Assembly (NCBI RefSeq): GCF_028714215.1
Contig: NZ_JAQTMS010000022.1
Span: forward strand, 1-64,000
Direction of reading: 5' to 3'
DNA from: Rhodoferax sp.
Lineage (GTDB): Bacteria > Pseudomonadota > Gammaproteobacteria > Burkholderiales > Burkholderiaceae_C
Length of the DNA stretch: 64,000 nucleotides
In this document: in pieces, positions 48,398 through 57,540 of the stretch
How the letters are laid out: every line of letters starts with the position of its first letter
Position numbering within the stretch: position 1 is the stretch's first letter
The notes under the pieces: generated by a model
What the model saw: only the letters and a program-made list of their open reading frames with translations
The model's database searches: none
What the model was told of the DNA's origin: nothing
Translations under genes and position numbers: made by a program

Positions 48398-50521
48398 TCA
48401 AGCGTGGTTGTCGTTGCCATTCTGGGTCGGACGATCCAGCAAGACTTTCATCGACAGCTTGATGCGGCCTTTCTCGTCCGTTTCCATGACCTTGACCTTG
48501 ACGATCTGGCCTTCGCTCAGGTAGTCGGACACCTTCTCGACGCGCTCGTGCGCAATCTGGCTGATGTGCAGCAAGCCGTCTTTACCCGGCAGCAGGTTGA
48601 CCAAGGCGCCGAAGTCCAGAATCTTGGTGATCGGACCTTCGTAGATCTTGCCGATCTCGACTTCCGCCGTGATCTGCTCGATGCGACGCTTGGCTTCCTC
48701 GGCCTTGGCCGGATCGGCCGAGGCGATGGTGATGGTGCCGTCTTCCTCGATGTTGATCTGGGTACCGGTTTCCTCGGTCAGCGCGCGGATGACGGCGCCG
48801 CCCTTGCCGATCACGTCACGGATCTTCTCGGGGTTGATCTTCATGGTGAACAGACGCGGCGCGAAGTTGGACACTTCGGTCTTCGCCTCGGCCATCGCTT
48901 CCTGCATCTTGCCCAGGATGTGCATGCGGGCTTCCTTGGCCTGGGCCAGCGCAACCTGCATGATTTCCTTGGTGATGCCCTGGATCTTGATGTCCATCTG
49001 CAGTGCCGTGATGCCGTTGGTGGTACCTGCCACCTTGAAATCCATGTCGCCCAGGTGGTCTTCGTCACCCAGGATGTCGGTCAAAACGGCGAAGCGGTTT
49101 TCTTCCTTGATCAGGCCCATGGCGATGCCCGCCACATGCGCCTTGATCGGTACGCCGGCATCCATCAGGGACAGGCAGCCACCGCACACCGAAGCCATGG
49201 AAGAAGAACCATTCGATTCGGTGATTTCCGAGACCACGCGCATGGTGTAGGGGAAGTCTTCCTTGTTGGGCAATACCGCCACCAGCGCACGCTTGGCGAG
49301 CCGGCCGTGGCCGATCTCGCGACGCTTGGGGGTACCGACACGCCCGGTTTCGCCGGTGGCGAACGGAGGCATGTTGTAGTGCAGCAGGAAACGGTCTTCA
49401 TACTCGCCAGACAAGGCGTCGATGCGCTGCGCATCGCGCTCGGTGCCCAGCGTGGTGACCACCAGTGCCTGGGTTTCGCCACGCGTGAACAGGGCTGAAC
49501 CGTGGGTCCGCGGCAGCACGCTGTTGCGGATTTCAATCGGACGCACGGTGCGCGTATCGCGGCCATCGATGCGCGGCTCGCCGGCCAGAATCTGGCTGCG
49601 CACGATATGCGCTTCGATGTCAAACAGCATGCCTTCCACCTTGACGCTGTCAAACTCGACACCGTCCGTCTTCAGGTCAGCCATCACGACAGCGTAGGCC
49701 TCGCGGCAGGCGCGGGTACGGGCCTGCTTGTTGCGAATCTGGTAAGCAGCCACCAGCCGGTCCTTGGCCAGCGCGCCGACCTTGGCGATCAGTTCCTGGT
49801 CCTTGGCGGGGGCTTTCCAATCCCACGCCGGCTTGCCGGCATCGCGCACCAGTTCGTGAATCGCGTTGATGGCAATATTGCCTTGTTCATGACCAAACAC
49901 CACGGCGCCCAGCATGATCTCTTCGCTCAGTTGCTTGGCTTCGGATTCCACCATCAGGACGGCGGCCTCGGTACCGGCCACCACCAGGTCCATGACGGAA
50001 TCCTTGCGCGCGGTCTGGCCCGGGTTGAGCACGTATTCACCGTTGATGTAACCGACGCGGGCGGCACCGATCGGGCCGCTGAACGGAACACCGCTGACCG
50101 ACAGGGCGGCGCTGGTGGCAATCATGGCGGCGATGTCGGCATCGACCTCCGGGTTCAAGGACAGCGTGTGGATCACCACATGCACTTCATTGAAAAACCC
50201 TTCGGGAAACAGCGGACGGATCGGACGGTCGATCAAGCGGCTGGTCAGCGTTTCAAACTCGCTGGGACGACCCTCGCGCTTGAAGAAGCTGCCGGGGATC
50301 TTGCCGGCGGCATAGGTCTTCTCCAGATAGTCCACCGTCAAGGGGAAGAAATCCTGGCCGGCCTTGCCTTCGGTCTTGGCGACGACGGTGGCCAACACCA
50401 CGGTACCGTCCATGTCCAGCAGCACAGCGCCGCTGGACTGACGGGCGATTTCACCGGTTTCCATGGTGACGGTGTTCTGGCCCCATTGGAAGGTTTTACT
50501 AACTTTGTTAAATATGCTCAT
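48398..50521 (-). CDS. pnp: Polynucleotide phosphorylase
   Basis: This 707-residue 3'-5' phosphorolytic exoribonuclease of the degradosome type has two RNase PH domains at about 10-230 and 320-540, joined by a helical linker. A KH domain follows ([18 protein letters not shown] near 565), then an S1 domain ([20 protein letters not shown] near 625). The start at 50521 has GGAG 8 bases upstream. It follows rpsO, the classic order, with an intrinsic terminator between them. Confidence 0.97.
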   Translation of the reverse strand: MSIFNKVSKTFQWGQNTVTMETGEIARQSSGAVLLDMDGTVVLATVVAKTEGKAGQDFFPLTVDYLEKTYAAGKIPGSFFKREGRPSEFETLTSRLIDRPIRPLFPEGFFNEVHVVIHTLSLNPEVDADIAAMIATSAALSVSGVPFSGPIGAARVGYINGEYVLNPGQTARKDSVMDLVVAGTEAAVLMVESEAKQLSEEIMLGAVVFGHEQGNIAINAIHELVRDAGKPAWDWKAPAKDQELIAKVGALAKDRLVAAYQIRNKQARTRACREAYAVVMADLKTDGVEFDSVKVEGMLFDIEAHIVRSQILAGEPRIDGRDTRTVRPIEIRNSVLPRTHGSALFTRGETQALVVTTLGTERDAQRIDALSGEYEDRFLLHYNMPPFATGETGRVGTPKRREIGHGRLAKRALVAVLPNKEDFPYTMRVVSEITESNGSSSMASVCGGCLSLMDAGVPIKAHVAGIAMGLIKEENRFAVLTDILGDEDHLGDMDFKVAGTTNGITALQMDIKIQGITKEIMQVALAQAKEARMHILGKMQEAMAEAKTEVSNFAPRLFTMKINPEKIRDVIGKGGAVIRALTEETGTQINIEEDGTITIASADPAKAEEAKRRIEQITAEVEIGKIYEGPITKILDFGALVNLLPGKDGLLHISQIAHERVEKVSDYLSEGQIVKVKVMETDEKGRIKLSMKVLLDRPTQNGNDNHA

Positions 50522-50664
50522 TCTTTTCTCCTGGTCAATTTGGGAAGTGCAGGCCACCTCGCCCGAGCCCGGACTCGGCATCACAGAACACGATGCCATT
50601 CCAGAGAAATTCGTCTGAATTACTCTGGAATGACACAGCTTCGCTCCGTTTTTGCCTGCTCCGA

Positions 50665-50703
50665 AGTAAAAAACGCCTGAGCTAGTAACCTAACTCAGGC
50701 GTT
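50665..50703 (-). terminator. Intrinsic terminator after rpsO
   Basis: On the minus strand, arms AACGCCTGAG (50694-50703) and CTCAGGCGTT (50672-50681) form a perfect 10-bp stem with a 12-base loop. A run of six T follows at 50673-50668. It lies 17 bases past the rpsO stop, so read-through into pnp would be partial. Confidence 0.9.
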
Positions 50704-50720
50704 CATCATTCAATCGACGC

Positions 50721-50987
50721 TTACTTGCGCAGACCCAGTTTGGTGATCAGCGCGGTGTAACGGTCGGCGTCTTTGGATTTCAGGTAATCCAGCAGTTTGC
50801 GACGGCGGCTCACCATGCGCAACAAACCACGACGGCCATGGTGATCCTTGGCGTGGGTCTTGAAGTGCGGAGTGAGTTCGTTGATACGGGCAGTCAGGAG
50901 TGCTACCTGCACTTCAGGGCTGCCGGTGTCGCCGGGCTGGCGTGCGTTGTCTTTCACGACAGCGGCTTTGATACTGGATGCGATCAT
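50721..50987 (-). CDS. rpsO: 30S ribosomal protein S15
   Basis: This 88-residue ribosomal protein binds the 16S rRNA central domain. Family motifs are [20 protein letters not shown] near 20-40 and [20 protein letters not shown] near 47-66. It is followed by an intrinsic terminator and pnp. Its leader contains a hairpin that could serve autoregulation. Confidence 0.98.
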   Translation of the reverse strand: MIASSIKAAVVKDNARQPGDTGSPEVQVALLTARINELTPHFKTHAKDHHGRRGLLRMVSRRRKLLDYLKSKDADRYTALITKLGLRK

Positions 50988-51077
50988 GTCATTTTCCTGT
51001 TTGATGTGAACTTGCGTCAGGCGCTGGAACTGCCCCTGACGTGCGCTTGTGCAATGTGCAAAGCCATGGGATTATAG
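50988..51077 (-). promoter_or_regulatory. rpsO leader with -10 element and hairpin
   Basis: On the minus strand, a perfect TATAAT lies at 51072-51077; the -35 region is weak. The predicted leader of about 75 nt contains a 7-bp stem, CGTCAGG (51035-51041) with CCTGACG (51015-51021), and a 13-base loop. S15 is known to repress its own mRNA through leader structures in several bacteria, but whether this hairpin does so is inferred. Confidence 0.5.
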
Positions 51078-51084
51078 CTCGACC

Positions 51085-51174
51085 CCAGGCTACGCGCACT
51101 TCGTGTCGCTTAGTCACCCCCGACCAGGGGCAATGCCGGCGGCACGAAGGAGCCGGTTCGGCGGCATCCCTGGT
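51085..51174. repeat. Comamonadaceae-type G+C-rich intergenic repeat, copy 1
   Basis: This stretch runs from a CCCCAGG start through a GCGC-type TTCG hairpin, a C5/G4 hairpin and a GGAGCCGGTTC segment to CATCCCTGG. It matches the layout of a second copy near 59318-59403. It lies between rpsO and the aminotransferase gene. Such segments recur in Comamonadaceae intergenic regions in my recollection. Confidence 0.55.
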
Positions 51175-52350
51175 TTAACCATTCCACCGCGCCGGTTGTT
51201 TCGCTAGCCAGTCCCGCAGTCGTTCCACCCCCCGCACCAGCCGCTGCGTGTCCTTTGAAGCAAAGCACCAGCGCAGCCAGCCGCGCGCCTCCGGTGCGAA
51301 CGCATCCCCTGGCGCCAAGCCAAGCCCGGCCTCAACCACCAGTCGCTTGGCGGTGGCGAGTGAATCGTCAAAGCCCGGCAATCTGAAAAAAGCGTACATG
51401 CCGCCGCGCGCCGCGGCCACCTGCAAGCCCGGGATCGCCTGCAACAAGGGAATCAAGGTGTCGCGGCAGGCCTTCAGATGCGCCACCACCTGGGGCGTCA
51501 CTTCATCGGTACGCTGCAGGGCAACGATGCCGGCGCGCTGCGTGAAAACACTGGCGCACGAAGTGTTGAACTCAATCAGCTTGCCCATGTGGTGCGTCAT
51601 GCTGGGAGGCATCACCAGCCAGCCGAGCCGCCAGCCGGTCATGAGAAAACTCTTGGAAAAGCTGTGCACCACCACCAGGCGATCGGCGGGCCTGGCGAGA
51701 TCCAGGAAGCTGGGCGCGCAAGCGTTCAAACTGGGCTCGTAATAAAGCCGCTCATAGACCTCATCGGCCAGGATCCAGGTACCGGTAACACGGCAATGGT
51801 CCAAGATGCGCTGCTGCTCTTCGCGCGCCAGCGTCCAACCGGTCGGATTGTTCGGCGCGTTGATGATCAGCAGCTTGGTGGACGCCGTAACAGCCGCCAG
51901 CAGGGCGTCGATGTCCAGCGTCCAGGCGCCGGCCACCGGCACCAGCGCCACGCACTTGACATGGGCTCCCATGATGGTCGGCTGGGCCGTCAGATTCGGC
52001 CAGACCGGGGTCACGGCCACCACTTCATCGCCAGCATCCACCAACTGCTGTACCGCCAGCATCAATGCGTTGACACCGCCACTGGTCACCGCCAGCCGAT
52101 CGACGCCAATCGGGCCGTGGCGCGCACTCATGTAGTTCGAGATCTCCTGGCGCAATTCCGGCAGCCCCAGGTTATGCGAATAAAAGGTCTCGCCGCGCTG
52201 CAGCGACTCGATGGCCGCCTGCCGGATGAAGTCGGGCGTGACCTCGTCACTCTCGCCAAACCAGAAGGCCAGCACATCGCTGCGCCCCATGCCGGCATTG
52301 GCGACTTCGCGGATTTTGGACTCTTCAAGGTTCTGGATGACTTGGCGCAT
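51175..52350 (-). CDS. Pyridoxal phosphate-dependent aminotransferase
   Basis: This fold-type I class I/II aminotransferase has about 391 residues. The PLP lysine is in VVVHSFSKSFLMTGWRLGWL near residue 232. Other landmarks are NAPNNPTGW, LADEVYERL and the C-terminal arginine region EARGWLRWCFA. It is related to the aspartate and alanine aminotransferase group; the substrate is not fixed. The ATG at 52350 has GAGG upstream and avoids overlap. An earlier ATG at 52392 would overlap the preceding gene by 19 bases and lacks a ribosome binding site. Confidence 0.9.
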   Translation of the reverse strand: MRQVIQNLEESKIREVANAGMGRSDVLAFWFGESDEVTPDFIRQAAIESLQRGETFYSHNLGLPELRQEISNYMSARHGPIGVDRLAVTSGGVNALMLAVQQLVDAGDEVVAVTPVWPNLTAQPTIMGAHVKCVALVPVAGAWTLDIDALLAAVTASTKLLIINAPNNPTGWTLAREEQQRILDHCRVTGTWILADEVYERLYYEPSLNACAPSFLDLARPADRLVVVHSFSKSFLMTGWRLGWLVMPPSMTHHMGKLIEFNTSCASVFTQRAGIVALQRTDEVTPQVVAHLKACRDTLIPLLQAIPGLQVAAARGGMYAFFRLPGFDDSLATAKRLVVEAGLGLAPGDAFAPEARGWLRWCFASKDTQRLVRGVERLRDWLAKQPARWNG

Positions 52351-52373
52351 GGCGGCCTCGGGTTGGGAATTGA

Positions 52374-53654
52374 TTACCGCTGCATTTTGCAACGGGTCGG
52401 CTGCTCGGCATTGGCGGCAGTAACCGTCTTGATGACCCGAAAACCGTAGCCGGAACCTTCGACGTCAAACTTGACGCCAGGTGCGCCCTGCCGGTCCATC
52501 AGACCCACCACCAGTTGTTGCTGGAACTGATGGTCGGACGCCCGCATCACGCCGCTCTGTGACGCAAAGCTGATGCGTGCTCCCTCCAGTTGTCGGGCAA
52601 TGGCCGTTGCGTTGGCGGTCCCCGCCTTCTCCATCGCCTGCACCAGCGACTCCACCATCAACTGCATGCGCATGTGAACGTAGTCGTCGGCCGGCTTGGG
52701 GAAACGCTGGCGAAAGGATTGGTAGAAGGCAACGCTTTGCGCGTTCTGCACATTGGGCAACCAATCCGCCACTGCCACCACCTTGCCAATGCCGGCGTCA
52801 CCCATCGCCGCCGGCGCGCCCAGCGCATTGCCGTAGAAAGTGTAGAACTTGCCGTCAAAGCCGACTTCTTTCGCGGCCTTCACCAGCAGTGTCAAATCGT
52901 TGCCGAAATTGCCCGTGATGACGGCCTGCGCGCCACTGGTCTTGATCTTGGCGGCATACGGCAAAAAATCCTTGACCCGACCCATGGCATGCAGTTCCTC
53001 GCCGACGATCTGCACGTCCGGTCGCAACAGCCCCAATTGGCGCCTGGCTTCACGCGCCACCGCGTGGCCAAAGCTGTAGTCCTGGCCGATGATGTAAACG
53101 CTTTTCAGGGCCTGGTCCTCTTTCAGCACTTCCATCAGCGCGCTCATGCGCATGTCGGCATGGGCATCAAAACGGAAGTGCCAGAAGCTGCATTTTTCGT
53201 TGGTCAGAATCGGATCGACCGCCGAGTAGTTCAAGAACAAAACGCGCTTGTCCGGCTCGCGCTCGTTGTGCTTGTTGATGGCATCGATCAGGGTCGCTGC
53301 TATGGCCGACGAATTGCCTTGCATGACAAATTGGGCGCCCTCGTCGATCGCCGACTTGAGGGCCGACAAAGCTTCCTCGTTCTGACCTTTGCTGTCATAG
53401 CGCTCCAGCAGCAAGAGGCGGTTGCCAGCGGCGCCGCCGGGCCCCGCAAGCTTCACGCCACCGCGCGCATTGACACGTTCCACGGCCCAGATCAGGTTGC
53501 GAAAAACGGCCTCGCCGGTGTTCGCAAACGGACCACTCAGGCTCTCAATCATGGCGATCCTGATCGGCGCGGGTGCCGGCTGCGCCTGCACCAGGGTAGC
53601 CACACATAGCGCCATCGCCAGCGATTTCAAGGCCCGGCGGAGAAGAATAAACAT
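52374..53654 (-). CDS. Branched-chain amino acid/amide-type ABC binding protein
   Basis: This 426-residue periplasmic binding protein has a Sec signal peptide (about 1-24, ending VQAQ). A type I periplasmic-binding fold follows, with IRIAMIESLSGPFANTGEAV near 31-50 and SVYIIGQDYSFGHAVAREA near 195. It is of the LivK/urea-amide type. No permease or ATPase genes are adjacent, so it may work with a transporter encoded elsewhere. The aminotransferase gene follows directly, which hints at amino-acid use. Confidence 0.88.
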   Translation of the reverse strand: MFILLRRALKSLAMALCVATLVQAQPAPAPIRIAMIESLSGPFANTGEAVFRNLIWAVERVNARGGVKLAGPGGAAGNRLLLLERYDSKGQNEEALSALKSAIDEGAQFVMQGNSSAIAATLIDAINKHNEREPDKRVLFLNYSAVDPILTNEKCSFWHFRFDAHADMRMSALMEVLKEDQALKSVYIIGQDYSFGHAVAREARRQLGLLRPDVQIVGEELHAMGRVKDFLPYAAKIKTSGAQAVITGNFGNDLTLLVKAAKEVGFDGKFYTFYGNALGAPAAMGDAGIGKVVAVADWLPNVQNAQSVAFYQSFRQRFPKPADDYVHMRMQLMVESLVQAMEKAGTANATAIARQLEGARISFASQSGVMRASDHQFQQQLVVGLMDRQGAPGVKFDVEGSGYGFRVIKTVTAANAEQPTRCKMQR

Positions 53655-53703
53655 ATTGAAATTTCTCTTGAATAACGCCGCTTCATTCGCAGATTCGAGA
53701 CAA

Positions 53704-53727
53704 GCGGCGGTTCGTGTTGAACGCCGC
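53704..53727 (+). repeat. Hairpin in the hsp20 leader
   Basis: GCGGCGGTTC (53704-53713) pairs with GAACGCCGC (53719-53727) with one bulged G and a 5-base loop. It ends 10 bases before the AGGAG ribosome binding site, which it does not cover. It might be an mRNA stabiliser or part of a thermosensor, but nothing shows that directly. Confidence 0.45.
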
Positions 53728-53748
53728 GCAGTTTACTAGGAGTTACCC

Positions 53749-54129
53749 ATGTTTTTTGCCACCACCGCCCCGGCCAGCTTCCGCCGTCAATTCAATTCAC
53801 CCGCCGGCCGTTCACTGGAGCGCTTCCTGCAGGAAACCCGACTGGCCAGCCAGCAGAAATCCTGCGCCCTGGAACAGGACGAGAAGTCTTACACGCTGAC
53901 GTTCGACGTGCCCGGCGTTGCCAAGGACCAGTTGAGCATTGGCATCGAGGGCAGCATCGTCCGCATTGAAAGCAAGGAAGGCGCGCCACGCCAGTACCAG
54001 CAGGCCTACGAATTGCCGCAGGACATTGATGCCGCCGGCAGCGAGGCCAAATTGGAGAATGGCGTGCTGACCTTGAAGCTCGGCAAACTGGTCCCGATCA
54101 GCCGCGCCACCGAGTTGACCATCAACTGA
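53749..54129 (+). CDS. Small heat-shock protein, Hsp20 family
   Basis: This 126-residue ATP-independent chaperone has an alpha-crystallin domain at about 40-126. Recognisable parts are YTLTFDVPGVAKDQLSIGIE and the conserved AKLENGVLTLKLGKL near the end. The N-terminal arm is Ser/Phe-rich. AGGAG lies 6 bases before the ATG. It ends 5 bases from the convergent tsaD gene. Heat regulation is expected for the family, but no clear sigma-32 promoter is visible. Confidence 0.92.
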   Translation: MFFATTAPASFRRQFNSPAGRSLERFLQETRLASQQKSCALEQDEKSYTLTFDVPGVAKDQLSIGIEGSIVRIESKEGAPRQYQQAYELPQDIDAAGSEAKLENGVLTLKLGKLVPISRATELTIN

Positions 54130-54134
54130 TTTTT

Positions 54135-55199
54135 CTACAGCAAATCCAGCGGCCAGCGCGGTTTGACGTCGAAGGCGTAAACCGCGCTGGCCGCTTGTTG
54201 TCCTGACTGCAGGCGCATGGCGGCGGCCATGGCAATCATGGCTCCGTTGTCGGTGCACAAGTGCAGTTCCGGGTAATGCACTCGCAACCGGCGCTTGGCG
54301 CACTCGCTGTTGAGCTGTTGGCGCAACAATCCGTTGGCGCCGACACCGCCCGCCACCACCAGCCGCGTCAAGCCGGTTTGAAACAGCGCCGTCAGGGCCT
54401 TCTTCACCAGTACCTCCACAATCGCCGCCTGAGTGGAAGCCGCCAGATCAGCCAGCATTGCACTGGGCAAAGCCTCGACGGCACAGCCCTGCGCAAGCGC
54501 CAACTTTTTGGCCTGCACCATCACTGCTGTTTTCAAACCGGCAAAGGAAAAATCAAGGTTGCCGCTGTTAAGCAGGGGACGCGGCAGCTTGAACGCTGCT
54601 GGGTCACCGTTTTGCGCCAGACGTGACAAGGCTGGCCCCCCCGGGTAGCCCAAGCCCAGCAGTTTGGCCGACTTGTCGAACGCTTCACCCGCGGCGTCGT
54701 CAATCGTCTCGCCCAATAGCGTGTAGCGCCCGACTCCATCGACCTGCATCAATTGTGTGTGTCCCCCCGACACCAGCAGCGCCACGAAGGGGAATTCCGG
54801 CGGGTCGGCACTCAGGAACGGCGACAGCAAATGGCCTTCAAGGTGGTGCACGCCCAGCACCGGCTTCTTCAGCGCCGCAGCCAGCGCGCAGGCCACGCCG
54901 GCTCCCACCAGCAAAGCGCCGGCCAAACCCGGGCCGCGCGTAAAAGCCACCACGTCGATGTCCGCCAGTGTCCGCTTGGCCTCCAGCAATACCTTTTCCG
55001 TCAGAGGCAAGACCCGGCGAATGTGGTCGCGGCTGGCCAGCTCGGGCACCACACCGCCATACGCCTGATGCATCTCGATCTGGCTGTGCAGGGCATGCGC
55101 CAGCAACAGCGGTAGTTCGCTGCCCCGCAGCTCGACCAGAGCGACACCGGTTTCGTCACACGAGGACTCAATCCCCAACACTTGCAAGTTTTTCGCCAT
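54135..55199 (-). CDS. tsaD: tRNA N6-threonylcarbamoyladenosine transferase TsaD
   Basis: This 354-residue Kae1/TsaD enzyme transfers the threonylcarbamoyl group to A37 of ANN-decoding tRNAs. The N-terminal ASKHA-fold motif is [14 protein letters not shown], and the metal site is HHLEGH (118-123). The later motif [14 protein letters not shown] is also present. The start at 55199 matches the family; an extension to 55232 is open. It is divergent from nasT with a 91-base gap. Confidence 0.96.
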   Translation of the reverse strand: MAKNLQVLGIESSCDETGVALVELRGSELPLLLAHALHSQIEMHQAYGGVVPELASRDHIRRVLPLTEKVLLEAKRTLADIDVVAFTRGPGLAGALLVGAGVACALAAALKKPVLGVHHLEGHLLSPFLSADPPEFPFVALLVSGGHTQLMQVDGVGRYTLLGETIDDAAGEAFDKSAKLLGLGYPGGPALSRLAQNGDPAAFKLPRPLLNSGNLDFSFAGLKTAVMVQAKKLALAQGCAVEALPSAMLADLAASTQAAIVEVLVKKALTALFQTGLTRLVVAGGVGANGLLRQQLNSECAKRRLRVHYPELHLCTDNGAMIAMAAAMRLQSGQQAASAVYAFDVKPRWPLDLL

Positions 55200-55290
55200 G
55201 AGCTTGAGTTTAGGGGATGCCTGCTCCCGCAAACCGATACCCGGCCCGAGGCCGGCCCGTCATTGGCTCGATTCTTGCGGAAATGTGACC

Positions 55291-55917
55291 ATGAATGAAG
55301 CCCTGCGAATCGTCGTCGTCGCCCCCAATCTGGCGATAGAAGACCAGAGCGATGACTACGCCATCAGCCAGGCGGAGCGTTCGCGCAGCCTGCGCATTGG
55401 CCTGCTGGAAAGCGGCTTCAACCTGGTGGCCAGCCTGCCGGCCGACGTGTTCCTGACCGAACGGCTGGCCCAGTTGCAGCCTGACTTGATCATCGTGGAC
55501 GCCGAAAGCGAAGCCCGCGACGCGCTGGAGCATGTGGTGATGGCAACACGCGACGCCCGCCGCGCTATCGTCTTGTTCACCAACGACAGTGATACCCGCC
55601 ACGTGAAAGACGCGGTGGCCGCCGGCGTGTCGGCCTACATCGTGGCCGGGCTCTCGGCCGAGCGCATCCGGCCGATCCTGGACGTGGCCATGGCCCGCTT
55701 CCAGCATGAGGAGTTGTTGCGCCAGGAACTGGCGGCCACCAGGACCGAGCTGCAGGAGCGCAAGGTCGTCGACCGAGCCAAAGGACTGCTGATGCAGCGC
55801 CAGGGATTGAGTGAGCCCGACGCGTTCAACAAGTTGCGCAAGGCCGCCATGGACAAGGGGCTAAAACTGGCCGATATGGCGCAGCGCGTGCTCGATGCCG
55901 CCGACCTACTGTCCTGA
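55291..55917 (+). CDS. nasT: NasT-type ANTAR antitermination regulator
   Basis: This 208-residue protein has an N-terminal receiver-like domain (about 5-125, Asp70 in LIIVDAESEARD) and a C-terminal ANTAR domain (about 145-205, RKVVDRAKGLLMQRQGLSEP, then LADMAQRVLDAADLL). NasT binds paired hairpins in nas leader RNAs and prevents termination; in known systems NasS holds it inactive until nitrate binds. The start at 55291 fits the family; the open frame from 55198 is unsupported. It precedes the nas leader, which carries the matching RNA motif. No nasS is adjacent. Confidence 0.93.
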   Translation: MNEALRIVVVAPNLAIEDQSDDYAISQAERSRSLRIGLLESGFNLVASLPADVFLTERLAQLQPDLIIVDAESEARDALEHVVMATRDARRAIVLFTNDSDTRHVKDAVAAGVSAYIVAGLSAERIRPILDVAMARFQHEELLRQELAATRTELQERKVVDRAKGLLMQRQGLSEPDAFNKLRKAAMDKGLKLADMAQRVLDAADLLS

Positions 55918-55928
55918 CTTGGTGCGCC

Positions 55929-55943
55929 GCACGGAATTGGTGC
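55929..55943 (+). promoter_or_regulatory. NtrC-type binding site candidate
   Basis: GCAC-N7-GTGC (GCACGGAATTGGTGC) fits the core NtrC dyad. It lies about 130-145 bases upstream of the predicted sigma-54 transcription start, a usual distance for NtrC enhancers. Only one clear site is seen. Confidence 0.6.
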
Positions 55944-56046
55944 TGCCACGGTCAACCCGCTGCCGCAGCAGAAAAGAGGGCACAAACACCGGCCCATGTT
56001 CGACGCAATGCTTCTGAATTCATAGCAACCTGATGCCCCTGCAAGC

Positions 56047-56061
56047 TGGCATGCAGATTGC
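56047..56061 (+). promoter_or_regulatory. Sigma-54 promoter of the nas operon
   Basis: TGGCATGCAGATTGC carries the -24 GG and -12 GC with exactly 10 bases between them and fits TGGCAC-N5-TTGC at all but one position. Transcription is predicted to start near 56073, directly at the first hexaloop hairpin. With the upstream NtrC-type dyad this suggests nitrogen-limitation control. Confidence 0.7.
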
Positions 56062-56072
56062 GTCACCGATGA

Positions 56073-56124
56073 CAAGACCAACGAAGGTCAGTTGATCGTC
56101 TGCTCTCAACGGCGAGCGCAGACG
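56073..56124 (+). ncRNA. ANTAR-target double hairpin in the nas leader
   Basis: Hairpin 1 (56073-56094) has CAA/TTG and GACC/GGTC pairs around the hexaloop AACGAA. Hairpin 2 (56097-56124) has CGTCTGC/GCAGACG and CTC/GAG pairs, with one mismatch, around the hexaloop AACGGC. Both loops have A at position 1 and G at position 4, the rule for RNAs bound by ANTAR proteins, and the two stems are only 2 bases apart. It is the expected target of the NasT encoded directly upstream. Confidence 0.8.
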
Positions 56125-56137
56125 GCCACACCAGGAC

Positions 56138-56208
56138 AAAGGCGTCCCCACCCACAGGCAGCGGCCCTCCAGCCGCCACCTGTTCGGTGCGGACGCCTTT
56201 TTTGTTTT
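56138..56208 (+). terminator. Intrinsic terminator (attenuator) of the nas operon
   Basis: AAAGGCGTCC (56138-56147) pairs with GGACGCCTTT (56191-56200) around an inner stem (ACAGG/CCTGT and GCGGC/GCCGC). A T-rich run follows (56198-56208). It lies 14 bases past the double hairpin and 30 before nrtA, so transcription should stop here unless antiterminated by NasT. Confidence 0.88.
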
Positions 56209-56238
56209 CTGCAACCCGAAACCTCGAGGAAATGTGCC

Positions 56239-57483
56239 ATGCCCGATCTTCTTAACGCCAGCGTCAGCCGCCGCGCGGTATTGCAAAGCGCCGCCGTCGG
56301 TGCCATTGGTATCAGCCCCGCCCTGCGCGCCACGGTTTATGCCGCAGGCTCCGACGCACCGGAGAAAGCCGAGGTCAAGATCGGCTTTATTCCGCTGACC
56401 GATTGCGCCAGCGTGGTGATGGCCTCCGTGCTGGGCATCGACAAGAAATACGGCGTCAGGATCATCCCAACCAAGGAGGCCAGTTGGGCCGGCGTGCGCG
56501 ACAAACTGATGACCGGCGAACTCGACTTTGCCCATGTGCTGTACGGCTTGGTCTACGGCGTGCATCTGGGCCTGGGTGGCGCCAAGAAAGACATGGCCGT
56601 GCTGATGAACCTGAGCCAAAACGGCCAGGCCATCACGCTGTCCAAGAAACTGGCCGACAAAGGCGCGGTGGATGGCGCTGGCCTGGCCCGATTGATGGCT
56701 GCCGAGAAGCGTGAATACACTTTCGCCCAGACCTTCCCCACGGGCACCCATGCCATGTGGCTGTACTACTGGATGGCGGCCAACGGCATCAACCCGATGC
56801 AGGACGCCAAGGTCATCACCGTGCCGCCGCCGCAGATGGTGGCCAACATGCGCGTCGGCAACATGGACGGCTTCTGCGTCGGCGAGCCCTGGAATCACCG
56901 CGCCATCATCGACGGCATTGGCGTGACCGCCGTCACCACACAGGACATCTGGCGGGACCACCCGGAAAAAGTGCTGGGCACGACCGGCGACTTCGTCAAA
57001 AAATACCCCAACACGGCGCGCGCCGTGACAGCCGCCATTCTGGAGGCCGGCAAATGGATTGACGCCGGACTGCAGAACAAAAACAAGATGGCTGAAACTA
57101 TCGCCGAAAAGAGCTACGTCAATACCAGCGTGGACGCCATCAACCAGCGCATCCTGGGGCGCTACCAGAACGGCATGGGCAAGACCTGGGACGACCCCAA
57201 CCACATGAAGTTCTACAACGACGGCCTGGTGAATTTTCCCTACCTGTCGGACGGCATGTGGTTCCTGACACAGCACAAGCGCTGGGGCCTGCTGCGGGAG
57301 CACCCGGATTACCTGGCGGTCGCCAAACAGATCAACCAGATCGACATCTACAAGCAGGCGGCCAGCGCCAGCCACACGCCGCTGCCCAAAGACGCGATGC
57401 GCAGCTCCAAGCTGATGGACGGCGTGGTGTGGGACGGCAAGGACCCGAAAAAATACGCCGACAGTTTCAGGATCAAGGCCTGA
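56239..57483 (+). CDS. nrtA: Nitrate ABC transporter substrate-binding protein
   Basis: This 414-residue NrtA/CmpA-family protein has a twin-arginine signal (SRRAVLQSAA, about 10-19), so it is predicted to be exported folded to the periplasm. Family motifs are VKIGFIPLTDCASVVMASVL near 46-65, THAMWLYYWMAANGI and DGFCVGEPWNH near 214. It binds nitrate or nitrite for NrtBD. GAGGAA lies 8 bases before the ATG. Because the signal sequence makes it periplasmic, it is unlikely to be the cytoplasmic NasS sensor. Confidence 0.93.
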   Translation: MPDLLNASVSRRAVLQSAAVGAIGISPALRATVYAAGSDAPEKAEVKIGFIPLTDCASVVMASVLGIDKKYGVRIIPTKEASWAGVRDKLMTGELDFAHVLYGLVYGVHLGLGGAKKDMAVLMNLSQNGQAITLSKKLADKGAVDGAGLARLMAAEKREYTFAQTFPTGTHAMWLYYWMAANGINPMQDAKVITVPPPQMVANMRVGNMDGFCVGEPWNHRAIIDGIGVTAVTTQDIWRDHPEKVLGTTGDFVKKYPNTARAVTAAILEAGKWIDAGLQNKNKMAETIAEKSYVNTSVDAINQRILGRYQNGMGKTWDDPNHMKFYNDGLVNFPYLSDGMWFLTQHKRWGLLREHPDYLAVAKQINQIDIYKQAASASHTPLPKDAMRSSKLMDGVVWDGKDPKKYADSFRIKA

Positions 57484-57540
57484 AGCCGCGCCGGGCCGGC
57501 CAGCGCTTTGTCCCCCGTCATTTCGCAGGAGTTGCACACC

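Noticed and set aside
53660-53700. Sigma-32 heat-shock promoter for the hsp20 gene
   Set aside because: A CTTGAA is present, but no acceptable -10 (CCCCAT-type) lies at the right distance.
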